Source: Thiothrix sp. UBA5583 (lineage in GTDB: Bacteria > Pseudomonadota > Gammaproteobacteria > Thiotrichales > Thiotrichaceae). Taken from it: a stretch of 53,784 nucleotides of DNA. Numbering within the stretch: position 1 is the first letter of the stretch; each line of letters begins with the position of its first letter. The DNA lies in NCBI GenBank assembly GCA_002425225.1, contig DILV01000001.1, positions 1-53,784 of the forward strand. The letters are read 5' to 3'. A program made the position numbers and the translations under genes. Positions 19,248 through 28,294 of this stretch are shown piece after piece. The notes beneath the pieces are model-generated. The model worked only from the letters and a program-made list of their open reading frames with translations. It was not told the DNA's origin and ran no database searches.

Positions 19248-19885
19248 CGCAACGCGGTATGTTTATTACGCTGGAAGGCGGAGAAGGGGCTGGCAAAAGC
19301 ACCAATGCAAGTTGGCTGGCAGACTATTTGCGCTCACAAGGTAAGGATGTACTGGTGACACGTGAGCCAGGTGGTACTTATGTCAGTGAAGCAATCCGTG
19401 CCGTGCTGTTGTCCCCGGATTTGCCCGCCATGCACGCGGATACGGAACTGCTGTTGATGTTTGCTGCCCGCAATGAGCATTTGCAGCAGAAAATCCTGCC
19501 CGCATTAGCTCAGGGAACATGGGTCATCTGTGACCGTTTCACCGACGCCACCTATGCTTATCAGGGCTATGGGCGCGGCATTTCCTTGCAACGTATCGCG
19601 GAACTGGAGCGATGGGTACAAGGAACGCTGCGCCCGGACTACGTTATCCTGTTTGATCTGGATGTGACAACTGGTATGGCAAGGGCACAGGCTCGCGGGC
19701 GGGCAGATCGTTTTGAACAGGAACATGCCGCCTTTTTTGAACGTATCCGTGACGGTTATCGACACAGAGCGGAGCAGATGCCAGCCCGTTATCCACTGGT
19801 GGATGCAGCCCAGCCGTTGGAACAGGTCAGGGTGCAGTTGCAACAGGTGGCCGAGCGTATCTTGCGGGAGTGCACGCAGGGATGA
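19244..19885 (+). CDS. tmk: Thymidylate kinase
   Basis: Phosphorylates dTMP to dTDP. The 213-aa protein has the P-loop LEGGEGAGKST, the DRF motif in VICDRFTDAT with YAYQGYGRG, and a LID region (ARGRADRFEQE). The start is GTG at 19244, with AAGGAG about 9 nt upstream and a 4-bp overlap with mltG. The stop overlaps holB as ATGA. Confidence 0.96.
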   Translation: MTQRGMFITLEGGEGAGKSTNASWLADYLRSQGKDVLVTREPGGTYVSEAIRAVLLSPDLPAMHADTELLLMFAARNEHLQQKILPALAQGTWVICDRFTDATYAYQGYGRGISLQRIAELERWVQGTLRPDYVILFDLDVTTGMARAQARGRADRFEQEHAAFFERIRDGYRHRAEQMPARYPLVDAAQPLEQVRVQLQQVAERILRECTQG

Positions 19886-20820
19886 TTTATCCGTGGCAAG
19901 CCAGTGCGTGGGAGTCAATCCGGCGGATGCGTCACAGCCACCGTTTGCATCATGCCTTGCTGTTTACCGGTGAAAATGGCTGCGGTAATGAAGACTTCAT
20001 TCATGCAATGGCAGCAGCCTTGTTATGCAGTGAGCCTGATGCGGCAGGGCACGCTTGCGGACATTGCCGTAATTGTCAGGTATTCGCAGGGCAGGCACAC
20101 CCGGATTATCTGTTTGTGGGTTTGCAGGAGGAACGCCAGTCCATCCTGATTGAGCAAATTCGTGAACTAAACCATTTCCTTGGGTTGAGTCGCAGTTACA
20201 GTAGCCGCCGGGTTGCGGTGATCAGCCCGGCAGACCGGATGAACATCAATGCTGCCAACAGCCTGCTGAAGTCACTAGAGGAGCCTGCCGATGGAACCCA
20301 TATCCTGCTGCTGACGGCGCATCCTGCCAGCCTGTTACCGACTATCCGTAGCCGCTGCCAGCTAGTACGCTTGCCACTGCCGGAACATACCGCTGCGTTG
20401 GCATGGTTACAGACCCATGCCTTGCAGCATCCTGCTCCGGCCTTGCTGGAAACCGCACACGGCAGACCCCTGGCTGCACTGGAACTAGACAGCACAGACA
20501 TGCTTACCAACCGCAACCAGTGGTTCCAGCATTTGCTGCAAATGGTGCAGGGCGACGGCAACATTACCGGGGTTTCAGCTCATTGGGAAAAGTTCGATAA
20601 AAGCCTGTTGCTGGATTGGCAACTGGAGTGTCTGCTGGGGGCTATCAAGCGGGAAGCCTCGGCAGACCCGGTTTTATCCCGCCTACAACATGGTATCGCC
20701 GCTAAAAATTTGTGGAACATGCATGAAAAGCTGCTGGAACTTAAGCAACTTGCCACTCATCCGCTTAACCCGCGTTTGTACGTGGAGTCCATGTTAATGT
20801 TATGGCAGGTAAGGCATTGA
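19882..20820 (+). CDS. holB: DNA polymerase III delta' subunit
   Basis: A structural subunit of the sliding-clamp loader. The 312-aa protein has an AAA+ fold with a degenerate P-loop (TGENGCGNED lacks GK[ST]), as is normal for delta'. The zinc-binding cysteines are in CGHCRNCQVF together with an earlier Cys. The SRC motif is in TIRSRCQLVRL, and NSLLKSLEEP is typical. The ATG at 19882 overlaps the tmk stop; a GTG four codons earlier is less likely. Confidence 0.94.
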   Translation: MIYPWQASAWESIRRMRHSHRLHHALLFTGENGCGNEDFIHAMAAALLCSEPDAAGHACGHCRNCQVFAGQAHPDYLFVGLQEERQSILIEQIRELNHFLGLSRSYSSRRVAVISPADRMNINAANSLLKSLEEPADGTHILLLTAHPASLLPTIRSRCQLVRLPLPEHTAALAWLQTHALQHPAPALLETAHGRPLAALELDSTDMLTNRNQWFQHLLQMVQGDGNITGVSAHWEKFDKSLLLDWQLECLLGAIKREASADPVLSRLQHGIAAKNLWNMHEKLLELKQLATHPLNPRLYVESMLMLWQVRH

Positions 20821-20874
20821 TATTCTCATCAGAACCAACCGTTATGTGATCATCAGGGATATTTGGGGAGGACA

Positions 20875-21246
20875 ATGGGCGAAGCGCATCAGGCAACCGG
20901 TGGAGTACAAAAACCTGCTGCCAGCCTGTCTATGGCAATCAGTGAAAAATCTGCATTGCACGCTTGTTATATGCCGTTCATCAAGGACGGAGCCGTTTTC
21001 GTGCCCACCACAGAAAAATTCAAACTCCACGATGAGATTACCCTGCATTTGCGTCTGGTCGAAGAAGGCAAGAAATTGCTGATTCCTGGGCGGGTTGTAT
21101 GGATCTCGACGGGTGTTGGTCAAAGAGGCGGCAGCCCCGGTGTCGGTCTGCAATTTACCGGCGAACACCGTTTTCGCATCAAGCAGTTTCTGGAAGACGT
21201 GTTGGGTGATCTGGTCAAGCAGCCTGCCACGAATCCTGATTACTGA
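20875..21246 (+). CDS. pilZ: PilZ-domain protein
   Basis: A 123-aa single-domain protein of the type IV pilus PilZ group, encoded after holB as in many gammaproteobacteria. It reads LHACYMPFIKDGAVFVPT, then VWISTGVGQRGGSPGVGLQF. The RxxxR and D/NxSxxG motifs that bind cyclic di-GMP are not evident, in line with the pilus-type PilZ that does not bind it. GGGGAGG lies unusually close (3 nt) to the ATG at 20875. A TTG four codons upstream is the alternative start. Confidence 0.85.
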   Translation: MGEAHQATGGVQKPAASLSMAISEKSALHACYMPFIKDGAVFVPTTEKFKLHDEITLHLRLVEEGKKLLIPGRVVWISTGVGQRGGSPGVGLQFTGEHRFRIKQFLEDVLGDLVKQPATNPDY

Positions 21247-21336
21247 TTAACATTCTGTAACCTTTCCGCAATCCCCCTGTAAGGTTCTGACTGGCATTAT
21301 TTGTGCCATAGAACAATCCAATACAGGAGATACCCA

Positions 21337-22818
21337 ATGCGTTCAAACAAACGTGCCCTAGTCGCAGGTCTGTTGATGTGTTCCGCTGTGGTACTTGCCA
21401 GCGTGCCAGTCATGGCTGAAGTAGCACCGCCTGCCGCACCGCCCTCAGCACCCATCGCGGCAACAACACCTGCTGTCCCGGCCGTAGTACCTGCCCCGGT
21501 TGCAACCGGCGGTTCCCCGCCTGAATTGACCACCCTGATCAAGCAAAACAGTGCTGCCGTTGTCAATATCAGCGTGGAAGGTGGTAGCATGGCTAATGCC
21601 CTGCCGGAAGGCTTGCCACCGGAGTTCGAGCGCTTTTTCCGTGGTTTGCCGGAAATGAAACCCCAAGGCCGTATGCAGGCAACTGGTTCTGGCTTCATTG
21701 TTTCAGCAGATGGCTATATCGTGACCAATGCCCATGTGGTGGAAGATGCCAAATCCATCAAGGTTGGCTTGAGTGACAAACGTGACTTGCCTGCCGAGGT
21801 GATAGGTACTGACAAGCTCAGTGACATTGCTTTGCTGAAGGTGAAAGCCGATAACTTGCCAACGGTTCAACTGGGGGATTCCAGCGGGCTGGAAGTGGGG
21901 CAGTGGGTGGTTGCCATTGGTGCACCTTTTGGCCTTGACCATACTGCCACCCAAGGGATCGTCAGCGCCCTGTCACGCAGCTTGCCGGATGGCACATACG
22001 TGCCATTCATCCAGACTGACGTTGCAGTTAATCCAGGCAACTCTGGTGGCCCCCTGTTTGACCTGAATGGGCGTGTTGTGGGGGTGAATTCACAAATTTA
22101 CAGCCGCAGTGGGGGGTACATGGGGATTTCTTTCGCCATTCCCATCAATGTGGCGAAAAATGTTGTGGATCAGCTCAAGAGTGGCGGACAGGTCAGTCGG
22201 GGCTGGTTGGGCGTGGAAATCCAGAACATCAGTCAGGAACTGGCGAGTTCCTTTAACCTGAATCAGCCGAGTGGTGCACTGGTTGCCAGCGTGCAGCGCG
22301 GTAGCCCGGCAGACAAAGCAGGGATTCAGGCAGGTGACATCATCATCGGCTTTGGCGAAGGTGTCGTCAAGACGGCATCGGATTTGCCGCTGCTGGTAGG
22401 TAACACGCCAGTAGGCAAACAGGTTCCGGTCAAAATCCAGCGTGCGGGTGCAGAAAAAACGCTGGACGTAACTATCGACAAGCTGGCTGACAAGGATGGC
22501 AAACCCGGCAAGCTGGCGATGGCTACTGCCCAGGAAAAAGGCATGTTGGGTGTTGCCGTTGCCACGCTGGATGCTGCGGGGTTGAAGGAGAACAAACTGG
22601 AGTATGGTGTCATGATTGAGGATGTGCTGGTTGACAGCCCGGCAGAGCAAGCCGGGTTGAAACAGGGTGACATCATTATTTCGGTCAATAATGCGCCTGT
22701 GCGTTCAGCCGAGGAACTCAAGTCAGTAGTCAGCAGTGCTCCAACGGACAAGCCGCTGGCAATGTTGGTCATGCAGGCAGGTAAAACCCGTTTCATCGCG
22801 GTAAACAGAAAACCGTAA
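21337..22818 (+). CDS. degP: Periplasmic Deg/HtrA serine protease (Do family)
   Basis: A 493-aa periplasmic protease and chaperone for misfolded envelope proteins. It has a signal peptide (about 1-27, ending VPVMA), a Pro- and Ala-rich linker, a trypsin-like domain with His133 (NAHVV), Asp163 (SDIALL) and Ser236 (GNSGGPL), and two PDZ domains (about 285-375 and 400-490). The ATG at 21337 is preceded by CAGGAG. The gene could equally be called degQ or mucD; orthology is not resolvable here. A strong terminator follows. Confidence 0.94.
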   Translation: MRSNKRALVAGLLMCSAVVLASVPVMAEVAPPAAPPSAPIAATTPAVPAVVPAPVATGGSPPELTTLIKQNSAAVVNISVEGGSMANALPEGLPPEFERFFRGLPEMKPQGRMQATGSGFIVSADGYIVTNAHVVEDAKSIKVGLSDKRDLPAEVIGTDKLSDIALLKVKADNLPTVQLGDSSGLEVGQWVVAIGAPFGLDHTATQGIVSALSRSLPDGTYVPFIQTDVAVNPGNSGGPLFDLNGRVVGVNSQIYSRSGGYMGISFAIPINVAKNVVDQLKSGGQVSRGWLGVEIQNISQELASSFNLNQPSGALVASVQRGSPADKAGIQAGDIIIGFGEGVVKTASDLPLLVGNTPVGKQVPVKIQRAGAEKTLDVTIDKLADKDGKPGKLAMATAQEKGMLGVAVATLDAAGLKENKLEYGVMIEDVLVDSPAEQAGLKQGDIIISVNNAPVRSAEELKSVVSSAPTDKPLAMLVMQAGKTRFIAVNRKP

Positions 22819-22828
22819 GCGCCAGACT

Positions 22829-22858
22829 CCTGCCGGGCTAGCCCCGGCAGGTTTTTTT
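22829..22858 (+). terminator. Intrinsic terminator after the Deg protease gene
   Basis: The stem CCTGCCGGG/CCCGGCAGG with a 5-nt loop is followed by seven T residues, just before the end of the convergent moeB/thiF gene. Confidence 0.9.
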
Positions 22859-22865
22859 GCAAACC

Positions 22866-23606
22866 TTATTTGCCACATACCGGGCAGGCAGTGTCTTTGC
22901 GCAAACGCATTTCCCGCCATTGCATGTATTTCGCATCCAGCAATAACAGGCGGCCACTCAGGGTAGGCAGATCCAGCAGCAGTTTCAGGGTTTCTGTGGC
23001 TTGCATACTGCCAATGATGCCAGCCACAGGGGCGAGGATGCCGGTGGTGCTGCATGTGTCTTCCGTTTCCCCCTGTTCCCCATACAAGCAGCGGTAACAA
23101 CTGCTGGCAGGGTCGCGGAAATCAAAAGTGGTAACTTGCCCCTCAAAACGGATCACGGCTCCTGACACCAGCGGTTTGCCCAGCGTTTGACAAGCAAGAT
23201 TAAGTTCAAAACGGGTAGGGAAGTTATCGCTGCAATCAACTATTACGTCATGCGCAGAAACCGTGCCAAGCAATTCAGAATACTCCAGTTTTTTACGAAT
23301 GACTTGTATCTGTACATGGGGGTTCAACGCCAGCGCAGCCTGACGGGCGGATTCCACCTTGGGTTGACCAATGCTGGCAGTGGTATGGATGACTTGCCGT
23401 TGCAGGTTGGTCAGATCCACACTATCAAAATCCGCCAGGGTTAGATGTCCGATTCCGGCAGCAGCCAGATACAAGGTTACGGGGGCGCCGAGGCCACCCA
23501 TGCCGATTACCAGTACCCGTGCCGCCAGTAAACGTTCCTGTCCACTGACATCAATTTCAGGCATTAAAATCTGGCGGCTATAACGCAGGAGTAATTCATC
23601 GTTCAT
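22866..23606 (-). CDS. moeB: MoeB/ThiF-family sulfur-carrier adenylyltransferase
   Basis: An E1-like enzyme that adenylates the C-terminal glycine of a small sulfur carrier (MoaD for molybdopterin or ThiS for thiamine). The 246-aa protein has the ATP-binding GMGGLGAPV, the DFDSVDLTNLQRQ box, DCSDNFPTR and two CxxC zinc motifs (CYRC and CPVC). It lacks a C-terminal rhodanese domain. With no moa or thi gene nearby, MoeB and ThiF cannot be separated with certainty. Confidence 0.88.
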   Translation of the reverse strand: MNDELLLRYSRQILMPEIDVSGQERLLAARVLVIGMGGLGAPVTLYLAAAGIGHLTLADFDSVDLTNLQRQVIHTTASIGQPKVESARQAALALNPHVQIQVIRKKLEYSELLGTVSAHDVIVDCSDNFPTRFELNLACQTLGKPLVSGAVIRFEGQVTTFDFRDPASSCYRCLYGEQGETEDTCSTTGILAPVAGIIGSMQATETLKLLLDLPTLSGRLLLLDAKYMQWREMRLRKDTACPVCGK

Positions 23607-23679
23607 GAGGTATTATTCAGTGGGGGTTTGGCTGACAGGGGTATGATTTTCCAAAATTTGACCGCATATCGGGGCCACC

Positions 23680-25179
23680 ATGATAACAATAAAAGCACCA
23701 TTCGGGACATTCCCTTTGTTTGCATCCAGAACGCTGCTGTTCTCCCTTGCCTGCCTGTCTTCCATGTCTGGTATTGCGGCAACAGCCCCACTGGAAGTCG
23801 CCAAACCGATCAACATGAATGAGTCACCACCACCGTGGCTTGCCCCGGATGCACCGACTGCCAAAGCAGAGAAAACGCCTGTTGAAGCCCAGCCGGAAAA
23901 TACTGCGCAAGAAGACAAGCCGCTGACGCTGGAAGGCGATGTCAGTGAATCCAGCCCGGCAACGGCATCTCTTGCACCTGTTTCGGGTGTCGCCACAGCA
24001 CCGCAAGCTGCCAGCAGTACGTCCAGAATGGAAAACTGGTATCGCAACCGTCGGCAAACAATTTCCCAGCCGACCACTTCCCTGGAAAATTTGCAGGCAT
24101 CTGCCCAGCAAAATGATGCCAATGCCCAATACGAACTGGGTATGGCCTATCAGAGTGGCAAAGGTGTGCCGCAGGATATGGCACAAGCCACGCAATGGTT
24201 GACCAAGGCAGCCCAAGGCGGCAATGTTCGCGCTCAGTATGCCCTTGCCATGTTGTACCGTGCCGATGAAAATGCCGATATAAAGCAGTCGCTTGAGTGG
24301 CAACGCAAAGCGGCTGAAGCTGGTCACGCTGAAGCACAGTACGGTCTTGGCTTGCTGTACGCCAACGGTCAGTATTTGGACAAGGATGTGGCACAGGCTC
24401 GCAACTGGTTTCAGCAGGCCGCTGGACAAGGGCATGGGGCAGCACGTCTGGCCTTACTGTCACTGGAAAGTGGCGCACCGGCTGCTGTAGCCTCTGTTCC
24501 GGCAGAAACCGCTACGGCATCCCCGGAAAAGCTGGCGGTTCCTGACTCCGTGAAACCAGAAGCAGTTGAGATGGCAGCCGAACAGGCATCTGTGCAATTG
24601 GCGGCTGTTGAGCCTGCGCCAGAGTCTGTTGCCGACAAACCAGCAGAAACACCGACCGGCATTCCAGAAGCAGACCCGGCGACCCGGCCTGAACCCACAG
24701 TGACAACAGCTTCTTTGCCTTCAGCCGCAGAAGAAACCAATGCTTCCAGCGAACTGGACTTGGCGGGGGTTGATCCTGCAACCATCCGTCAGTCTGCTGA
24801 TGCAGGCGATAAACAGGCGCAACTGATGCTGGGAACCCTGTATGAAGACGGATTGGGCGGTTTGCCCAGTGACTTGCGGGAAGCTGCCTACTGGTATGAA
24901 CAGGCTGCCAAACAGGGCTATACCAAAGCGCAATACAACCTTGGCCTGCTGTATGAAGATGGGCGTGGGGTAAAACAGGACTATGCCCAAGCGGCTTACT
25001 GGTATAACAAAGCCGCTAAGGATGGTTTCACCGAAGCGCAAAACAATCTGGGTGTGCTGTTCATACTGGGCAAGGGGGTCAAACAGGACAAAAAGAAAGC
25101 TGAGGCTCTGTTCAGTGATGCTGCCAGCCAGGGTAACGCCAATGCCCAGCGTAATCTGGACATGCTGCGCAAAAGCTAA
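23680..25179 (+). CDS. Exported Sel1-repeat protein
   Basis: A 499-aa protein with a signal-peptide-like start (hydrophobic core about residues 17-33). It has two blocks of Sel1-like repeats. The first (about 145-265) carries DANAQYELGMAYQSGKGV and two or three related units. The second (about 365-495) carries KQAQLMLGTLYEDG, KAQYNLGLLYEDGRGV and EAQNNLGVLFILGKGV. A 100-residue linker rich in Ala, Pro and Glu lies between them. Sel1 repeats form alpha-solenoids used for protein-protein contacts in signalling and envelope assembly. No enzyme domain is present. The partner is unknown; moeB is divergent and a LysR gene is convergent. Confidence 0.88.
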   Translation: MITIKAPFGTFPLFASRTLLFSLACLSSMSGIAATAPLEVAKPINMNESPPPWLAPDAPTAKAEKTPVEAQPENTAQEDKPLTLEGDVSESSPATASLAPVSGVATAPQAASSTSRMENWYRNRRQTISQPTTSLENLQASAQQNDANAQYELGMAYQSGKGVPQDMAQATQWLTKAAQGGNVRAQYALAMLYRADENADIKQSLEWQRKAAEAGHAEAQYGLGLLYANGQYLDKDVAQARNWFQQAAGQGHGAARLALLSLESGAPAAVASVPAETATASPEKLAVPDSVKPEAVEMAAEQASVQLAAVEPAPESVADKPAETPTGIPEADPATRPEPTVTTASLPSAAEETNASSELDLAGVDPATIRQSADAGDKQAQLMLGTLYEDGLGGLPSDLREAAYWYEQAAKQGYTKAQYNLGLLYEDGRGVKQDYAQAAYWYNKAAKDGFTEAQNNLGVLFILGKGVKQDKKKAEALFSDAASQGNANAQRNLDMLRKS

Positions 25180-25197
25180 ACAATTACAGGAAGGGCG

Positions 25198-26109
25198 CTA
25201 TTTACGCGGCTTGTCTTTGTGCAGCCAGCCCTGAGCATGTTTGGTTATCGCCTTGACCGCCCGGCTTTCCATCCGTCGGGCGGTGATGGCGAAAAATTCG
25301 ATCTGAATATCCTCTGCATCTCCTAGATAAACAATTTCGGGGGTATGGGTCAGCATGTCACGCAACACCGATGGGGCAACAAAAACCCCAATGCCAGCGT
25401 GCCCGAATTCCCGCATCAGGGCACTGTCATCAAACTCACCCACGATTTGTGGTGTGACCTTTTGCTTGCTGAACCAGTCCCATAATTTTGTTCGTAAGGT
25501 CGAGCCTTCCGCAGGTAGCAGCATGGGAGCGCGGTGCAATATGTGGGGAAACTCGCCTGGTAACATTTGCCGTAGCGTACTGGTAGCAAAAAAACTGGTT
25601 CCACTGGAACCCAATGGATGGCTGACATTGTTGCCCATGTCTGGCGGATGTGGGCTGTCAGCAATGACCAGATCCATGCGGTTACGCGCAACATTCAGAC
25701 GTTCCAGCAAATCGCTCAGTTTGCCTTCTGTACATACAATCCGCACAGGTGGTTCAAGCTGGGTAGCAGGGGCGAGCAGTTTGTAGACGATGGATTTGGG
25801 CACAAGGTCAGACACGCCAACCCGGAACGAGGTCAGCGCATCCAGTTCGCTGAATTGTTTGAGGTTTTCCTCCAATTCACTGCCTTCCTGGAATATGACA
25901 CTGGTGCGTTCCAGTACGAGTTTGCCTGCTTCGGTCAGTTCCAGATAACGCCCTTTGTGGTGGAACAGCTTGATGCCGAGTTTTTCTTCCAGCAAGGTCA
26001 ATTGCCCGCTAATGGTTTGCGGCGTCACGTTCAGGTTTTTGCTGGCACTGGCAATGCTGCCGGAGGTGAAAACCTCATGGAAATAGTTCAGGTGCTTATA
26101 GTTCAGCAT
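25198..26109 (-). CDS. LysR-family regulator, NhaR-like
   Basis: A 303-aa transcriptional regulator with an N-terminal winged helix-turn-helix (YKHLNYFHEVFTSGSIASAS, then TPQTISGQLTLLEEKLG) and a periplasmic-binding-like effector domain. Similarity runs through the length to NhaR, the sodium-responsive activator of the Na+/H+ antiporter gene (for example EFDDSALMREFG and IGVFVAPSVL). No nhaA is in the window, so the target is unknown. It is divergent from the Rrf2-family gene. Confidence 0.87.
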   Translation of the reverse strand: MLNYKHLNYFHEVFTSGSIASASKNLNVTPQTISGQLTLLEEKLGIKLFHHKGRYLELTEAGKLVLERTSVIFQEGSELEENLKQFSELDALTSFRVGVSDLVPKSIVYKLLAPATQLEPPVRIVCTEGKLSDLLERLNVARNRMDLVIADSPHPPDMGNNVSHPLGSSGTSFFATSTLRQMLPGEFPHILHRAPMLLPAEGSTLRTKLWDWFSKQKVTPQIVGEFDDSALMREFGHAGIGVFVAPSVLRDMLTHTPEIVYLGDAEDIQIEFFAITARRMESRAVKAITKHAQGWLHKDKPRK

Positions 26110-26234
26110 GACTTACCTCACTGTACACTTCGATTTTTACGATGTATTAATATATAAATTTCGACTTTTTCTTATCATCGGTCAGCCCTATAGTTACTGT
26201 CAAGCAACAGAATACATCTCTAAGGAGGCGAACA

Positions 26235-26741
26235 ATGAAACTGTCTACACAAGGTCAACATGCCATCATGGCGATGCTGGCTCTGGCGATTCACGAAGAT
26301 GAAGGTGCATTGCGTCTGGGAGATCTGGCAGAAAAACAAGGAATTTCATTGTCTTATCTGGAACAGATTTTTGCCAGATTGCGCAATCATGGATTAGTCG
26401 AAGGTATCCGTGGTCCAGGTGGTGGTTATCGCTTGACCCGTCATATTGAAGACATCAACCTGGCTGAAATTGTGGAAGCGGCAGAAGACGACAGTGAAAC
26501 GGTCAAGCGCCTGCCAAAGCGTAGTGCTGATCAGCGGCAACGACTGGTACAACAGATGTGGGCTAGCCTGAGTAACCGTATCTACGATTTTTTGGAAGGT
26601 ATGACCCTGGCAACCATGTTGGAAGGTCAGCAGTTGCCACGTAAAAGTTACCACATGGGCGAAACAGCCAGCCTGATTGCACGGATGTTCCCGGCACGAC
26701 ATTTTCCTGCGCCAGAGCTGGGGCATCAGGCAGCCATGTAA
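26235..26741 (+). CDS. Rrf2-family regulator related to IscR, without cluster cysteines
   Basis: A 168-aa regulator. The N-terminal winged helix (MKLSTQGQHAIMAMLALA, GISLSYLEQIFARLR, GIRGPGGGYRL) closely follows IscR. The segment that carries the three [2Fe-2S] ligand cysteines in IscR reads ETVKRLPKRSADQRQR here, and the whole protein contains no Cys. It can therefore not hold a cysteine-ligated cluster. No iscS or iscU follows. TAAGGAGG precedes the ATG. It may act as an apo-IscR-like, cluster-independent DNA-binding protein. Confidence 0.88.
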   Translation: MKLSTQGQHAIMAMLALAIHEDEGALRLGDLAEKQGISLSYLEQIFARLRNHGLVEGIRGPGGGYRLTRHIEDINLAEIVEAAEDDSETVKRLPKRSADQRQRLVQQMWASLSNRIYDFLEGMTLATMLEGQQLPRKSYHMGETASLIARMFPARHFPAPELGHQAAM

Positions 26742-26799
26742 GAAATTAGAACGCGCTTTCACCACTGCCTCCCTCACACTCCTCCAGAGGCAGTTTCCC

Positions 26800-26836
26800 A
26801 AGCAGGGTTGTTTGAGCCGCAACCCTGCTTTTTTTT
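26800..26836 (+). terminator. Intrinsic terminator after the Rrf2-family gene
   Basis: AAGCAGGGTTG pairs with CAACCCTGCTT around a 9-nt loop and runs into eight T residues. A second hairpin (ACTGCCTC/GAGGCAGT) lies just upstream at about 26763-26794. Confidence 0.9.
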
Positions 26837-26962
26837 GGTTTTCGGTCGTCAGGCGAGGAAAAATTGATTATTTTTTGAGTATTGTTTCCCGTCCGGTTTG
26901 TAGCTGGTTCGTGCTACTATGTAACAAATACAACAGAACCCCACTAACCAAAGGATCTAGCC

Positions 26963-27676
26963 GTGATTACTGCGGAACAGCAAAAACAAGTCGACGCCAC
27001 CATGGAGCTTTTGAGCACCTACATTACCAAAGACCCTTGGGAAGAATGGATGGTGGAAGTATTCACCGATGCTATCGCCTATGCTGCCGAAATGCTGGAG
27101 CTGTCAGCCGACGAAATACTGGACTACCTGGAAGAACAACCGCTGGGGCAAATGGCTCATGCGCATGTTTTCGAGCATTTCGTCACCACTGAAACTAATG
27201 AGGATGGTGAAAGCGTTTTGCAGGAATTCATGCGTACCCGCGTGCAGCAGGAAAACGGCTCCTTTGCCTGCCAGTACCTCAAGGCTTTAAGTGAATCCGA
27301 ACTGGCGTTGTGGGAAATCGTTAGTGTTCAGTCCGGCACATCTGCGCTCGTCAAACGCTTGGGGACTGATGATGCAGCGGTACAGGTTCCACTGGAAGCC
27401 GAACGTATGCCCAAGGATTTGTGTATTGCTTCACGCCTGCTACGTTTACCCAATGGTGATTGCACCTTTGGCTTTGGCTTGTTGCCCGTAGAACGCAAGG
27501 AAGCCGAAGACATTTTGGCTTACCTGCAACAGGTGCGTGCCGAGATGGAAGAGGCTGCTCGTGCCGAAGAGGTGACGCCCGACGCGGATGATGTGGAGGA
27601 AGCCATCCATGAAGAAATGGTTGACCTGATGTTCCAAGAAACCCTGGCTTCATGGATTGCGCAGGGTTTCGAGTAA
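26963..27676 (+). CDS. Acidic protein of unknown function
   Basis: A 237-aa soluble, strongly acidic and helical protein that I do not recognise. It begins with MITAEQQKQVDATMELLSTY, has a mixed central part around CIASRLLRLPNGDCTFGFGL, and ends in a Glu/Asp-rich helical tail. No membrane segment, signal peptide or catalytic motif stands out. The start is GTG at 26963, preceded by AAAGGATC. It follows the terminator of the Rrf2-family gene and its stop is 3 bp from that of the convergent response regulator. Confidence 0.75.
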   Translation: MITAEQQKQVDATMELLSTYITKDPWEEWMVEVFTDAIAYAAEMLELSADEILDYLEEQPLGQMAHAHVFEHFVTTETNEDGESVLQEFMRTRVQQENGSFACQYLKALSESELALWEIVSVQSGTSALVKRLGTDDAAVQVPLEAERMPKDLCIASRLLRLPNGDCTFGFGLLPVERKEAEDILAYLQQVRAEMEEAARAEEVTPDADDVEEAIHEEMVDLMFQETLASWIAQGFE

Positions 27677-27679
27677 GCC

Positions 27680-28294
27680 CTAGTCGTTATCGGCTGTTTC
27701 CCTGGTCATGTTGACCAGTTCGATCAGGGAGGAAGCGTGCATTTTCTCCATCATGTGGCTGCGGTGAAACTCGACGGTTTTAATGCTGACGTTGAGTTTT
27801 GCCGCAATTTCCTTATTGGAATGGTTGTCGATGACCAGTTCCATTACCTCGCGCTCGCGATCAGTTAGGTTGGCAATTCGTGCCTGGGTCATGGTCAGGC
27901 GGATACGTGACTGCTGGTGTTCCTTGTCCAGATTCAGGGCTTCGTGTACGTAGTCCAGTAATACTTGGTCTTCAAACGGTTTTTCCAGAAAATACATGGC
28001 TCCAGCCTGCATGGCACGTACTGCCATGGGAATGTCACCGTGTCCTGTGATGAAAATAATCGGCAGGCAATATTTCTGCTTAGTCAGGTATTGTTGCAGT
28101 TGCAAACCACTCATGCCTGGCATCCGCACATCCAGCACCAAACAGCCAATCATGTGCATGGTATAAAACTTGAGAAATTCTTCTGCGGAAGCAAAGGTCG
28201 CCACTTTCAGATGCATGGATTCCAGCAGCCAGCGTAGCGAGTCACGCACGGCAGGATCATCGTCAACAATGAAAACGGTGGGGGGGTAGTTCAT
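27680..28294 (-). CDS. FixJ-type response regulator
   Basis: A 204-aa two-component output protein. The receiver domain (about 1-120) has the acidic pocket VDDDP, phospho-acceptor Asp55 in LVLDVRMPG, and the Lys of FLEKPF. The C-terminal LuxR-type helix-turn-helix (LTDREREVMELVIDNHSNKE) binds DNA. The NSH segment and overall pattern fit the FixJ/TodT group. The ATG overlaps the stop of the kinase gene by 4 bp, so the two form a coupled pair. Confidence 0.93.
   Translation of the reverse strand: MNYPPTVFIVDDDPAVRDSLRWLLESMHLKVATFASAEEFLKFYTMHMIGCLVLDVRMPGMSGLQLQQYLTKQKYCLPIIFITGHGDIPMAVRAMQAGAMYFLEKPFEDQVLLDYVHEALNLDKEHQQSRIRLTMTQARIANLTDREREVMELVIDNHSNKEIAAKLNVSIKTVEFHRSHMMEKMHASSLIELVNMTRETADND

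Noticed and set aside
19882-20820. Degenerate P-loop of HolB as a sign of inactivation
   Set aside because: Delta' subunits normally lack a working Walker A, so this is expected.
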